From the NCBI RefSeq assembly GCF_029223545.1, contig NZ_CP097870.1:2480001-2544000 (forward strand): a stretch of DNA of 64,000 nucleotides. The letters run 5' to 3'. Shown piece by piece: positions 16,997 through 25,695 of this stretch. Within the stretch, counting starts at the first letter, position 1, and each line of letters opens with the position of its first letter. The position numbers and the translations under genes are program-made. This DNA comes from Thauera sp. GDN1. Its GTDB lineage: Bacteria; Pseudomonadota; Gammaproteobacteria; Burkholderiales; Rhodocyclaceae. The notes beneath the pieces are model-generated. The model was given only the letters and a program-made list of their open reading frames with translations, searched no databases and was not told the DNA's origin.

Positions 16997-18352
16997 TCAA
17001 ACGAGTCCGAACCGATCGGCGAGTCTTGCCGACGGAATCAGGAAACGCCTGAGCTTGGTGCTGAACAGCCCCGGGAAGCGCACCTGCTGCGGTCGCTCGC
17101 AACCCAGCACCGCGGCGTCGGGCCGATCGGCGGCAAGGGCGCGGGCGACATCCATGCCCATCATCGGCCCGAGGTGGTTGCCCCAGGAGCCGAAGTTCAT
17201 CAGCGCGAACACGCCGTCTTCCACACGGTAAAACCTGGGATAGGCCTTCTCGTAGATCGCCGATGAGTTGTGCGTCATGCCGGTCCAGTAGGTCTCGAGC
17301 TCGATGCGAACGTCCCTGGCCTCGGGATAGACGCGACGCAGGTGGCGAAGGAAATACTGGAAATGCAGGTCGCTGCGGTGCGCCCGCCCAAGGCCGGGGA
17401 TGGTGGCGGTGATGAGACGCCCCTTGCGATCGACGACCATGGGATACAGCCCCGCGGGATGCTGGCTAATTGCCGTCCGCGTGGGATTGACCACATCGAG
17501 CAAGCTTTTCGGCAGCGGACGTGTCGCGAGGCCGCAGGCGAGCAAGGGAAACTGGGTGCGCTCGAGATCCGCATGGAAGTCCGCGCCGACATGGCCATTG
17601 GTGCACAGCACGACACGGTCTGCCAGCACGCTGCCCGATGGGGTGCGCAGCCTCCAGCGCCCCCCCTGACGCTCACAGGCGCGTGCCGGCGAGTTGCCAT
17701 ACACCCTGGCGCCGAACCCGGCCGCGGCACGGACCATGCCGTTGGTAAACAGGAAGGGGTTGACGCTCCCGCCGTTACGCCAGATCGTGCCGAACGAATA
17801 GCGATCCGTTCCGACCAGCGGACGCAGCCGGTCAGCGCCGAGCATCTCGACGTCGAGCCCCAGCCCGGCCCACTCCTTCGCCTTGTTCTCGAGCGCTGCG
17901 CTCTTCTGGCGTGCGACCTCCAGCAGCCCGGATTGCACGTGGTCGGCATCGATCCCATGACGCGCACAAAGCTCGAACACGATGTTGCGGTGCTCGATGA
18001 GACAGTCGAGGAATGGACGCCCCTGGCCGGGCAAGGCGCCGAGCGGCTCCAGCGACAGCAGATAGGGTTGCACATGGCCGGCGTTGCGCCCGGAGGCCGC
18101 GTCAGCCGGCTGGGCGGCGTCGATGAGCACGGTGTCGATCCCGCGCTCGGCCAGGTGCAGGCACAGCGAGGCCCCCACGACGCCGGCGCCGACCACGACG
18201 ATGTCGGTCACCAGGTCGCCGGATAGTGGCGGATGGGCGGGCGGCGTGTGATCGAGCGTCCAGACACTGCGCTCGACGGGAACCGAGCCTGTTTCATACA
18301 AGTCGGGATGCAAATGTTGTTTTTCCATGGCTTCAGCGTGCCCGTGCGTCAT
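16997..18352 (-). CDS. FAD-dependent oxidoreductase of the DAO family (gamma-glutamylputrescine oxidase-like)
   Basis: The 451-residue protein has an N-terminal FAD motif (DIVVVGAGVVGASLCLHLAERG, about residues 50-71), the ASGRNAGHV segment and a C-terminal GxWGNHLGPMMG flavin segment. This layout is that of PuuB-type amine oxidases and other D-amino acid oxidase-fold enzymes, which oxidise an amine to an imine. GGAG lies 5 nt before the chosen ATG; a second ATG at 18328 is possible. It lies upstream of the GMC and RidA genes and is inferred to generate the imine that RidA would clear. Confidence 0.8.
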   Translation of the reverse strand: MTHGHAEAMEKQHLHPDLYETGSVPVERSVWTLDHTPPAHPPLSGDLVTDIVVVGAGVVGASLCLHLAERGIDTVLIDAAQPADAASGRNAGHVQPYLLSLEPLGALPGQGRPFLDCLIEHRNIVFELCARHGIDADHVQSGLLEVARQKSAALENKAKEWAGLGLDVEMLGADRLRPLVGTDRYSFGTIWRNGGSVNPFLFTNGMVRAAAGFGARVYGNSPARACERQGGRWRLRTPSGSVLADRVVLCTNGHVGADFHADLERTQFPLLACGLATRPLPKSLLDVVNPTRTAISQHPAGLYPMVVDRKGRLITATIPGLGRAHRSDLHFQYFLRHLRRVYPEARDVRIELETYWTGMTHNSSAIYEKAYPRFYRVEDGVFALMNFGSWGNHLGPMMGMDVARALAADRPDAAVLGCERPQQVRFPGLFSTKLRRFLIPSARLADRFGLV

Positions 18353-18462
18353 CGCCGCTCCGGTTCAAGGGGCCTATTCGGGACAGGGTCTGGCGTCACG
18401 GCTCGCGCACGGCCTCCAGCAGTCAGGCCTGTAGGGCGCGATCCGTCGCGAACGATGTGCGG

Positions 18463-18486
18463 GGAAGGCGCCGAAAGGCGCCTTCC
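18463..18486 (-). terminator. Perfect 10-bp hairpin after DUF1302 copy 2
   Basis: GGAAGGCGCC (18463-18472) pairs perfectly with GGCGCCTTCC (18477-18486) around a 4-nt loop. It begins 8 nt after the DUF1302 stop on the minus strand. No T-run follows, so it may be an intrinsic terminator without a U-tract or an mRNA-stabilising hairpin. Confidence 0.45.
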
Positions 18487-18494
18487 GACGCCTG

Positions 18495-20120
18495 TCAGAA
18501 GTTGTACTTCACGACCAGGGACAACTGATCGCGGTCGGTGAGCGCTCTCTCGGTCTTCATGTCGGTGCTGGCCTTGCCCAGAAAGTCGAGATAAGTGAGC
18601 TCGAAGCTGAGGTTCTGGTTGTAGGTCAGCGCTGCCCCGACACTCAGGCGGCGATCACCCTCGCCGCCCACCGGCCCCATCAGCGTGCGCCCGCTCAACT
18701 GGTGGGAGTAGCTGATCGGAACTTCGAGATCCCAGCCGCTGAAGACCCCGTCATAAGTCAGGATGAGCGACGTGGAGATGCCCAGTCCGTGACCGGACAT
18801 GCTCAGACGGTTCGACGCAGGGAAATACTCCGCCATCGGCCCCAAGGCCTCGACGCCTCTCGCCTTGAGCTTCTTCACGCTGCGGACATCGATGTAGGAA
18901 ACCTCGGCGAGCAGCAGCGCCCCGTCGGCGAAATCCGAACGCCCCAGGTTGATGAAGGAGTTGAGGCTGGTCTGCAGCACGTTCGCCCGGCTCGGGGTCG
19001 GCAAGGCGGTGCCCGATCCCGGATCGACGACGGTATCGACCAGTTCCGGTGCGCCCCGCTTGTAGGCCACCTCGCCGGCGAGCGTCGCCACGCCCAGGGT
19101 CGTGCTGAACGATGCGCCGATCAGCTTCACGTTGTCGAAGTAGCGGTTCCGATACGCGCCACCCTCCAGCGCATCACTCGCCGCAAAGACGTCGATCTCG
19201 GGCAGTGCGATACGGTCGTGGTAGTTCAGGTAGTACAGGCCCAGTTCGGTCTCTTCGGTGACACGGTAACGGGTGCCGATGCCCCACTGCCCGGTGTCGC
19301 CCGGCCTGTCATCGCCTTGCCGGGCGCCGAATGAGCACGTGTACCCTCCCCGCCCGTTGGGGATGAAGGGGCCAAGGCATTCGTTGCCGGGACCGGACGA
19401 GTCACTGGTATTGAGGAAGGACCCGGGCGCCGCGCTCACCGTCGGATGCCAGCCGTATTGCGCGTGGGCCATCAGGGTCCATTCCGGTGTCGGCCTGTAG
19501 ATCAGCGAAACCTGGTCCTCAGGCAGCAGCAGGTCCTTGGTCTCGGTGCCGGGAATATCGCTCTTCGAACCGTCCACCGGTCCCTGCGCGAGGGAGATCG
19601 CCGGGAAGAACAGGGACTCGCCCCAGGACACGACGTGCCGGCCCACGCGAAGCGTCGCGTCGCCATCGCCCACGCCGAAGCTGGTGTAGGCATACGCGTC
19701 CAGAATGCGGCTGTAGCCGCCGTGGTAGCGGCGCGCGTCCGAACTGAAGGAGCCCGGCGTATCCGACGTATTCAGATACGGGCGGTCGCTGTCGGTACCG
19801 CGATGATAGACGTCGTCGTAGAAGGTGCTGGCGGAGAGCACGAAGCCGCTCCTGTCCTTGGACAGCTTGCCCTCGAACAGCAGACCCAGACGATTCGCGG
19901 TGAGCGAGCCTTTGTCGAAGTTGTTGTTTCCATCCACGTCCAGCAGCACCGGATCGGGGGATCGGAGCCGGGTCGCAAGCGTATAGGTTGCGGTTCCCTT
20001 CCAGTCGAGCTTTGTGCCGTTGTCAAAGACGATGCTTTCTCCGCCCAAAGCAGGCGATGCAAGAAGAGCGCCGAGGACTGCGGTCGCGACCGGAGACAGT
20101 TTGAACGTCAGCGAGGTCAT
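18495..20120 (-). CDS. DUF1302 family outer-membrane protein (copy 2)
   Basis: This 541-residue paralogue of the protein at the left end of the window has a signal peptide (ending near SPALG), the same STFYDDVYH and RYHGGYSR segments and a C-terminal Phe. The ATG at 20120 is preferred to one 6 nt upstream because AAAGGA then stands at a normal 7-nt distance. It follows DUF1329 copy 2 by 13 nt. No copy of the steroid-block motif precedes this pair, so it probably handles a different compound under a different regulator, perhaps the nearby LuxR protein. Confidence 0.85.
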   Translation of the reverse strand: MTSLTFKLSPVATAVLGALLASPALGGESIVFDNGTKLDWKGTATYTLATRLRSPDPVLLDVDGNNNFDKGSLTANRLGLLFEGKLSKDRSGFVLSASTFYDDVYHRGTDSDRPYLNTSDTPGSFSSDARRYHGGYSRILDAYAYTSFGVGDGDATLRVGRHVVSWGESLFFPAISLAQGPVDGSKSDIPGTETKDLLLPEDQVSLIYRPTPEWTLMAHAQYGWHPTVSAAPGSFLNTSDSSGPGNECLGPFIPNGRGGYTCSFGARQGDDRPGDTGQWGIGTRYRVTEETELGLYYLNYHDRIALPEIDVFAASDALEGGAYRNRYFDNVKLIGASFSTTLGVATLAGEVAYKRGAPELVDTVVDPGSGTALPTPSRANVLQTSLNSFINLGRSDFADGALLLAEVSYIDVRSVKKLKARGVEALGPMAEYFPASNRLSMSGHGLGISTSLILTYDGVFSGWDLEVPISYSHQLSGRTLMGPVGGEGDRRLSVGAALTYNQNLSFELTYLDFLGKASTDMKTERALTDRDQLSLVVKYNF

Positions 20121-20133
20121 TTCCATATCCTTT

Positions 20134-21513
20134 TCAGTTACCGATCTGTCGCAAGGCTTCCGGACCGAACATCGTCGGGCTCATCTTTCCGGCATTCAGG
20201 ATCGGGCCGACCGGGCGCTCCTGGAAAAGGTTGTAGGCGACGTACCCCCCTGTATTGAAGTCGTGGTAGAAGCTGTTTCCGGCTTGCCAGCCCTTGAGGT
20301 CGAACGCGTAGTAGTGGGCAATGAACGCGTGCTGCCACAGCGCGCCTCGGCTGTCGTAGTAATCGGATACCGATGCCTGCCAGTTATCCTCGTCGATGAA
20401 CAGAACGCGTCTCCCGAAGACGTGACGAAAGCCTTCCTTCAGCGTTCCCTCGAGCACCCAGACGCGACGCAGCTCATAACGTATGTAGTTCGGATTCGCG
20501 TGATTGCGCTGCAACAGATCGGCGTACTTGACGTCCTTGGCATGGAGTCGATACGTGTTGGCGGGCAGGTATATCTCGCGCTTGCCGAGCATCTTCCAGT
20601 CGTAGCGCCCAGGATCTCCATTCATGAGCCGGTCCTGGTCGATCGTCATCAGGCCAGAGGTGCCAGACATCGGCGTGTCATAGCCATACATAGGCAACTG
20701 CCTCACGCGACGCGTGCCCGGGTCATAGTTCCAGGCCAGGCGTTTGTCCTTCGCAAGGTTGACCGGCTCCACGGCGGAGGACACCGATCCGCGGTCACGA
20801 ATTGGAAGCGTCGTGTGCGTCATCGAGTACGCCATGATCTTCCCCATCGGCTTGCCGACCTCGCTCGGCTCGGTGACGACGTTCAGGTTGAGGTTGCGCT
20901 GCTGGCCCCAGAAGATTTCCCCTGTCGGACGCACATTCGCAATGTCGCGCAGGATGTCCTCGGTAAAGGCGATGGCCGGGAAGGTCGTATTCAGGAGCAG
21001 CTCCATCGCCTGCGAAGGAACAGGAAAGGGCGGCGTGCCCTGATAGCCACTGAACTCCGGGCCGCCGTCGATCAACTCCGCTTCAAGCGCGTTCTTGCGC
21101 GCCACTTCACAGACCTTGTCGTCGAATCTGAAGTCACGCCGTCCCGGGAAGACCTGGATCCGGAATGTGGCATAGCGGCGGAACATCTCCTGCTGACCTT
21201 CGGTCAGCTTGTCGGCGTACTTCTCGAAGTTCTTCGAGGTGATCTCGAAGATTGGCTTGTCTTCAGGATAAGGATCGACCGGATGCTGCCCGACGTTGTT
21301 TTCGTATTTGAGATGGGGAGGAGCACCCAGCCATTTTCCGGAGAAAGCAGGAATCGTGTTATCGGCATTCGCGGCCACTTCAGCGCCCATGCAGGTCAGT
21401 TCCTTGCCGAGCTTTGAAGCCTCTTCCGCGCTCACCTTGGAGAGCGCGCCGGTACTCGTACAAACCAGTCCGAGCGTGACCGACAGCAACAGTATGTTCT
21501 TATTCCTTACCAC
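20134..21513 (-). CDS. DUF1329 family protein (copy 2), GTG start
   Basis: The 459-residue product is nearly the same length as copy 1 and shares its conserved segments (IDQDRLMNGDP, RYELRRVWVLEG, FIDEDNW). The signal peptide is followed by KVSAEEASKLGKELTC. No ATG gives a sensible length; a GTG at 21513 has AGGAG 6-7 nt upstream and is taken as the start. A 9-codon upstream reading frame with a strong ribosome site ends across this GTG, which suggests translational coupling. Confidence 0.85.
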   Translation of the reverse strand: MVRNKNILLLSVTLGLVCTSTGALSKVSAEEASKLGKELTCMGAEVAANADNTIPAFSGKWLGAPPHLKYENNVGQHPVDPYPEDKPIFEITSKNFEKYADKLTEGQQEMFRRYATFRIQVFPGRRDFRFDDKVCEVARKNALEAELIDGGPEFSGYQGTPPFPVPSQAMELLLNTTFPAIAFTEDILRDIANVRPTGEIFWGQQRNLNLNVVTEPSEVGKPMGKIMAYSMTHTTLPIRDRGSVSSAVEPVNLAKDKRLAWNYDPGTRRVRQLPMYGYDTPMSGTSGLMTIDQDRLMNGDPGRYDWKMLGKREIYLPANTYRLHAKDVKYADLLQRNHANPNYIRYELRRVWVLEGTLKEGFRHVFGRRVLFIDEDNWQASVSDYYDSRGALWQHAFIAHYYAFDLKGWQAGNSFYHDFNTGGYVAYNLFQERPVGPILNAGKMSPTMFGPEALRQIGN

Positions 21514-21536
21514 GTCTTTCTCCTTTGGTTTTTCAT
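21507..21536 (-). CDS. Putative 9-residue leader peptide overlapping the DUF1329 copy 2 start
   Basis: The frame encodes MKNQRRKTW and stops at a TAA inside the sequence GTGGTAA that also carries the DUF1329 GTG start. AGGAGAAGGA precedes its ATG. Its own codons contain the AAAGGAG that serves as the DUF1329 ribosome site. Terminating ribosomes would end directly at the downstream start, as in coupled or regulatory leader peptides. This is inference from layout only. Confidence 0.35.
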   Translation of the reverse strand: MKNQRRKTW

Positions 21537-21709
21537 TTTGTTTCCTTCTCCTGGTTGCCCAACCTTTAATGAAACGACTATCCCTCCGACATTTCTCCTC
21601 CTGATTTTTCGATGCGCGCCGAACAGCAGCCGATACCCTTGAATGGAAAGGCGCCTCGATCCGAGCACTGAGGACGAGCATTGAGAGCGGGAGAAAAGGC
21701 AACCGGGCC

Positions 21710-22969
21710 TCAACGCTCCAGGTCTTGCCGAGCAATCGCGTCGCGTGTCTGCCGCTGCGCCCCAAGCAACATGGCCAGGGGAAGCAAGGCGAACACCATC
21801 AGCACGGCGCAAAGCGTCACGGGCAAGACATAGTTGCCGGTACGATCGACCAGATGGCCGAAGAGCATTGGACCGAGCGCAGCGCCCAGCCCGGACACCA
21901 GATTGCCGATGCCAAGCAAGCTGCCGAAACCTCGCCGGCCGGCGAACTCAGCCAGCAACGTCGGCGACAACTGGTTGACCAAGTTGAATGTCGTCCCCCA
22001 GGCCAGGACGAACAGCACGACCGCGGCGAATCCAAACGTCTGATGCGAGGCCTGCAAGAGGCAGACCAGTCCGATACCGCCAACGAGAATGCCGAGCGCG
22101 AGCGTGCGCCCCGCGCCCTGGCGCGTACTGAGCGCACCGAACGACAGGCTGCCGACAATGGTCGCCGCCGCGATCGCACCATAGGCGGCAGCCCCTTCGC
22201 TGGCCGAATAGCCGACGGAAACCAGATACGGCACCAGGCCCATCAGAATGCTGAGTCCGCTCAACGTCACCAGCAGGAACATGGCGATCCACAGCCAGTA
22301 GTGCGGCATGCGCAAGACCTCGCCCAGACCGCGCTCCACGGCTGCATCCATCGGCCACGGGCTCGCCGTCGAGGCCTGCGCGGGCATGCGCACGAGCCAG
22401 AGCAACAAGGGGACACAGATCACGAGGATGAGGAAGGCCCCCACCTCCATGGTGGCGAACAGCCCCAGGACTTCGACCATGCGGTTGAGCCACATGGGCA
22501 GGAAGGTGCCGCCCGCGGCAACGATCGCAAGGAGGATGCCGAATGCGAGCCCCTGCCGTCTCGGCGGAAACCAGTTCGACAGGAGAACAAAGGCGGGCAC
22601 GTAGGTCGACGCGCCTGCGCCGAGTCCGCAAAGCGCGATGGCGAGGGTGAATGCGTCGAGATCACTGACATGCGCGGCGGCCAGATACGCAAGGCCGGTG
22701 AGCAGGCCACCTGTTACCATCACCAGCCTGGGCGCGACATGATCGAGCAGCCATCCCGCGGCCGGCATGGCCAGGGTCATGGAAATCATGAACACGGTGG
22801 CAATGCGCGCCGCCTGTTCATGGCTGCATCCGAATGCGTCGATGATGGGCAAGGTGAGAATACTGAATGCATTGATCGTGAATCCGAAGATCACGCTCAT
22901 GACAATGCCAAGACCCCCAACAAGCATCCAGGCTGCTCTCGAATCCGAATTGACGATGCGCGTGATCAT
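21710..22969 (-). CDS. MFS transporter
   Basis: The 419-residue protein has about 12 hydrophobic segments and the MFS pattern between helices 2 and 3 (GWLLDHVAPRLVMVTGG). The layout is that of oxalate/formate-antiporter-like or monocarboxylate-type transporters with a proton or solute gradient. No good ribosome site precedes the ATG at 22969, and the start could be residue 15. It is the first gene of the minus-strand block that runs into DUF1329/DUF1302 copy 2 and is divergent from the LuxR regulator; uptake of the substrate of that module is inferred. Confidence 0.8.
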   Translation of the reverse strand: MITRIVNSDSRAAWMLVGGLGIVMSVIFGFTINAFSILTLPIIDAFGCSHEQAARIATVFMISMTLAMPAAGWLLDHVAPRLVMVTGGLLTGLAYLAAAHVSDLDAFTLAIALCGLGAGASTYVPAFVLLSNWFPPRRQGLAFGILLAIVAAGGTFLPMWLNRMVEVLGLFATMEVGAFLILVICVPLLLWLVRMPAQASTASPWPMDAAVERGLGEVLRMPHYWLWIAMFLLVTLSGLSILMGLVPYLVSVGYSASEGAAAYGAIAAATIVGSLSFGALSTRQGAGRTLALGILVGGIGLVCLLQASHQTFGFAAVVLFVLAWGTTFNLVNQLSPTLLAEFAGRRGFGSLLGIGNLVSGLGAALGPMLFGHLVDRTGNYVLPVTLCAVLMVFALLPLAMLLGAQRQTRDAIARQDLER

Positions 22970-23307
22970 TTAACGGTATTGATTGAAACCCAGGTAATAA
23001 ACCGATGACTCATTCATCGATATCTGCAGCGAAATCGATGCGTATGGGCGGGCCCGAGGATTCCTATCCGGAAACTTGATTCGCAGCCAAGCGCGACGTC
23101 GCGCTCTCGCATTTCGGAATGTATGATTACCGCTCATTCCGATGAGTCCATGCTATCCAATACGATTCCGGCCGAACAAGTACCACCTGGTACCGCTGGC
23201 AATCGCCGCTGAGAAACTGCCTGGGGTTATCTGAAAGCGAACGGGCAATGTGAAGACAGAGGGCCACGCGAATCGGGCAGATCGCGCATGTCCTCGATGG
23301 AGCCAGC
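22970..23307. promoter_or_regulatory. Divergent intergenic region between MFS transporter and LuxR regulator
   Basis: This 338-bp stretch holds no convincing gene. It is less GC-rich than its surroundings and must carry both promoters. A palindrome GTACCA-CC-TGGTAC lies at 23180-23193 and is a candidate operator for the LuxR protein or another regulator. No copy of the steroid-block motif was seen here. Confidence 0.5.
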
Positions 23308-24453
23308 ATGCAATATGATTTTTCCAGTCTGCTCGACCAGATTTACGAGGGAATCTCAGCCGCCGTGCCCTGGCAGCGCTTTGCCGAGGGCTTGCGCGCC
23401 GCACTGGAGGCCCGCAACGTCTTCATCACCCTGCATCATGATCACGATGGCGGGCAGGATGTCTTCGTCAGCGCGAGCGAGCCGGAGGACGATATCGACT
23501 GGGTTGCGGTCGAAGTAACCTACCGCGCCGAGTTCATGAAGGACGACCCCTTCCGGCCCGCCAGCATGGAACCCGGCCAGCTGATTCTCATGGAGCCCGC
23601 CAAGGGCGATGCAAAGAAGCTTGCGTTCTTCGCACATCTCAAGATTGCCCGGACATTGAGAGTCTGCATTGCCGAACAGGGTGGCCTCCGGTGCTGGATC
23701 GACGTGATCCGGGACTTCACTCGCCCCGATCCCTCATTCACCCCAGCCGATCTCGCATTGATCCGGGCATTGCAGCCCCATCTGACGCGCGCACTTGGCC
23801 TTTATGCCCAGTTGAAGCGACAGGAAGCGGAGAAGGCCATCTACGAAAGTATCGTCGATCATTTCGCGCTGGGCTGCATCCTGCTCAATGACAAGGGAGA
23901 AGTGATTCACGTCAACCGCGTGGCATCCTCGGTCATCGAGCACTGCCCGGACATGACGATCACCCAGAAACGCCTGGCACTCGCCGACCGGTCGGCCCAG
24001 TTGCAGCTGAACGATGCGATTGCGAGCGTAATTGCAGCTCGATCGCGAGCCGACACCAGCCTCGGTGGAGAATTGGTGCGTCTGGGCGGATTCCATAGCA
24101 GGCTGATCGGCATGCTCGTCTATCCAACACCCCTGCAGCCCTATTATCGGAGTGGACAGGCGCCCTGCGCGGTCATCTACCTTTCAGATCTGACGGCCAA
24201 TCTCGAGGCATTGCGCCCAACCCACACCCAGTCCCTCACGCGCATTGGTCAACTGTTCGGCCTGACACGGCAGGAGGCCACGCTGGCCTTGTTCCTTGCC
24301 TACGGCAACACCATCACCGAAGCGGCCCAGCAGATGGACATTGCCGAAACGGCAGCACGCAATTATTCGAAGAAGATCTACGCCAAGATGGAGATTGCCA
24401 GCCAGGCCGACCTGATCCGCCTGGTGCTGCGCAGCGTCTCCTTCCTGCGCTAG
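23308..24453 (+). CDS. LuxR-family transcriptional regulator
   Basis: The 381-residue protein has a C-terminal helix-turn-helix of the LuxR/GerE type (about residues 312-378, with LTRQEATLALFLAYGNTITEAAQQM and KKIYAKMEIASQADLIRL). The N-terminal part is a sensor-like region without a recognised receiver domain; the aspartates needed for phosphorelay are not apparent. Large one-component LuxR regulators occur in steroid utilisation (TeiR of Comamonas is an example known to me). It is divergent from the MFS-DUF1329-DUF1302 genes and most likely controls them; control of the steroid-block motif is a further possibility. GGAG lies 6 nt before the ATG. Confidence 0.8.
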   Translation: MQYDFSSLLDQIYEGISAAVPWQRFAEGLRAALEARNVFITLHHDHDGGQDVFVSASEPEDDIDWVAVEVTYRAEFMKDDPFRPASMEPGQLILMEPAKGDAKKLAFFAHLKIARTLRVCIAEQGGLRCWIDVIRDFTRPDPSFTPADLALIRALQPHLTRALGLYAQLKRQEAEKAIYESIVDHFALGCILLNDKGEVIHVNRVASSVIEHCPDMTITQKRLALADRSAQLQLNDAIASVIAARSRADTSLGGELVRLGGFHSRLIGMLVYPTPLQPYYRSGQAPCAVIYLSDLTANLEALRPTHTQSLTRIGQLFGLTRQEATLALFLAYGNTITEAAQQMDIAETAARNYSKKIYAKMEIASQADLIRLVLRSVSFLR

Positions 24454-24598
24454 AAAGCGAGCACCCCCGTAGCGGGCGCTGCCGCAGGCAAGGCCGGCGC
24501 CGGCATCGCCACCCCGGGCCGGCCTGGGCGAGTCGATTGCCAGCCATGAGGCAGGCGCTTATGCTCGGCCTCGACGCCTCCCCCGACCTGCAAGATCG

Positions 24599-25108
24599 AT
24601 GAAACTCACGGTTTATACCGATTACACCCTGCGCGTGCTGATGTACCTGAGCCTGCGCCATGAGAGCGGCGCGCTCACCACGATCGACGAGATCGCGGCC
24701 GCGTACGACATCTCGCGCAGCCACCTGATGAAGATCGTGCATCAGATGGGCGCGGCCGGCCTGCTCGAGACGGTGCGCGGGCGCAGTGGCGGCGTGCGCC
24801 TGGCGCGCGACCCCGCGGCGATCTCGATCGGCATGGTGGTGCGGATCGCCGAAGGCGATTTCGCGCTGGTCGAGTGCTTCGAGGCCGGCAAGGAGGATTG
24901 CTGCGCAATCGCGCCGGCCTGCAACCTCACCCGCGGGCTGCGCCGTGCGCTCGACGCCTTCATGCTCGAACTCGACAAGATGACGCTGCGCGACGCGGTC
25001 GCGGCGCCGAGCGTGGCGGCGTCGCTGCTCGGGATCGACGGCGATCAGCGCCGGATCATCCCGCTCGTGCGTTCGCCCGCGTCGGGCGTCAAGCGCTCAC
25101 CAGGCTGA
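24599..25108 (+). CDS. nsrR: NsrR, Rrf2-family nitric-oxide-sensing repressor
   Basis: The 169-residue protein has the N-terminal winged helix of Rrf2 proteins (LTVYTDYTLRVLMYL, then SRSHLMKIVHQM, then RGRSGGVRLA). Three cysteines fit the iron-sulfur ligands of NsrR (Cys93 in VECF, Cys102 and Cys108 in CAIAPACNL); Cys101 is extra. NsrR releases DNA when its cluster reacts with nitric oxide. Its 3' end overlaps the 3' end of the convergent membrane-protein gene by 64 bp. The facing operon encodes a truncated globin and a haem-copper oxidase, fitting targets of an NO-sensing repressor. Confidence 0.85.
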   Translation: MKLTVYTDYTLRVLMYLSLRHESGALTTIDEIAAAYDISRSHLMKIVHQMGAAGLLETVRGRSGGVRLARDPAAISIGMVVRIAEGDFALVECFEAGKEDCCAIAPACNLTRGLRRALDAFMLELDKMTLRDAVAAPSVAASLLGIDGDQRRIIPLVRSPASGVKRSPG

Positions 25109-25695
25109 ATCGCCGCCGCCGCCGCCGGGCGCGGCGCGGCGGCGACGCGGTGCAGCGCGAGGCCGGCGAGCAGGAGCGCCAGCACGATCAGCCCCTTCCC
25201 GGTGATGGCCTGTTCATCGACGAGGTAGCTCACGCACAGGCGCTGTCCTTCGTCCTGGTACAACAGCCCGGCGGTGGCCAGCATCCAGGCCATGTTGCCG
25301 ATGAAGAAGGCGGCGATCTCGGGTTCGCTTCGTCGCCAGCTCGCGCGCAGCAGCACACCGGAGAGCCACCAGGCGCCGTACTTTGCCCACTGCACACCGG
25401 TGTCGAGAAGACTGAGATCGAGCATCGCGGGGATCATCCACAGCGCGCCCACGCAGCTCGCGAACGCGAGCCCCAGCACGCCGCTGGCGTCGATGAGGCG
25501 TGGCAGCCCTGCGGGCAGGCGGTGGTGGGCGAGCACGGCGCCGGCGGCCCAGCCGCTGGCCAGAAGCAGCGGCAGCTCCACCAGCATGTGCAGCGCCATG
25601 CTGCCTTCGAGCAGCTGGCGAAGGGGCGCCAGCAGCAGCAGGAGCGGCAGCGCCGCCAGCAGCCGTGTCAGTGCCCGTCGGCCCCTGGTATTCAT
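25045..25695 (-). CDS. Multi-pass membrane protein of the oxidase operon
   Basis: The 216-residue protein is very hydrophobic with about six membrane segments and a conserved-looking HMLVELPLLLASGW segment near residue 36. It is reminiscent of CtaG (caa3-type) oxidase assembly proteins, but I am not certain of the family. The ATG overlaps the SCO stop codon by 4 nt, so it is coupled to the SCO gene, which supports a role in copper delivery or oxidase assembly. It is the last gene of the operon. Confidence 0.65.
   Translation of the reverse strand: MNTRGRRALTRLLAALPLLLLLAPLRQLLEGSMALHMLVELPLLLASGWAAGAVLAHHRLPAGLPRLIDASGVLGLAFASCVGALWMIPAMLDLSLLDTGVQWAKYGAWWLSGVLLRASWRRSEPEIAAFFIGNMAWMLATAGLLYQDEGQRLCVSYLVDEQAITGKGLIVLALLLAGLALHRVAAAPRPAAAAAIQPGERLTPDAGERTSGMIRR

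Noticed and set aside
25045..25108. Disruption of nsrR by the overlapping convergent gene
   Set aside because: Both frames are open and end normally; a 64-bp 3'-3' overlap does not damage either gene.
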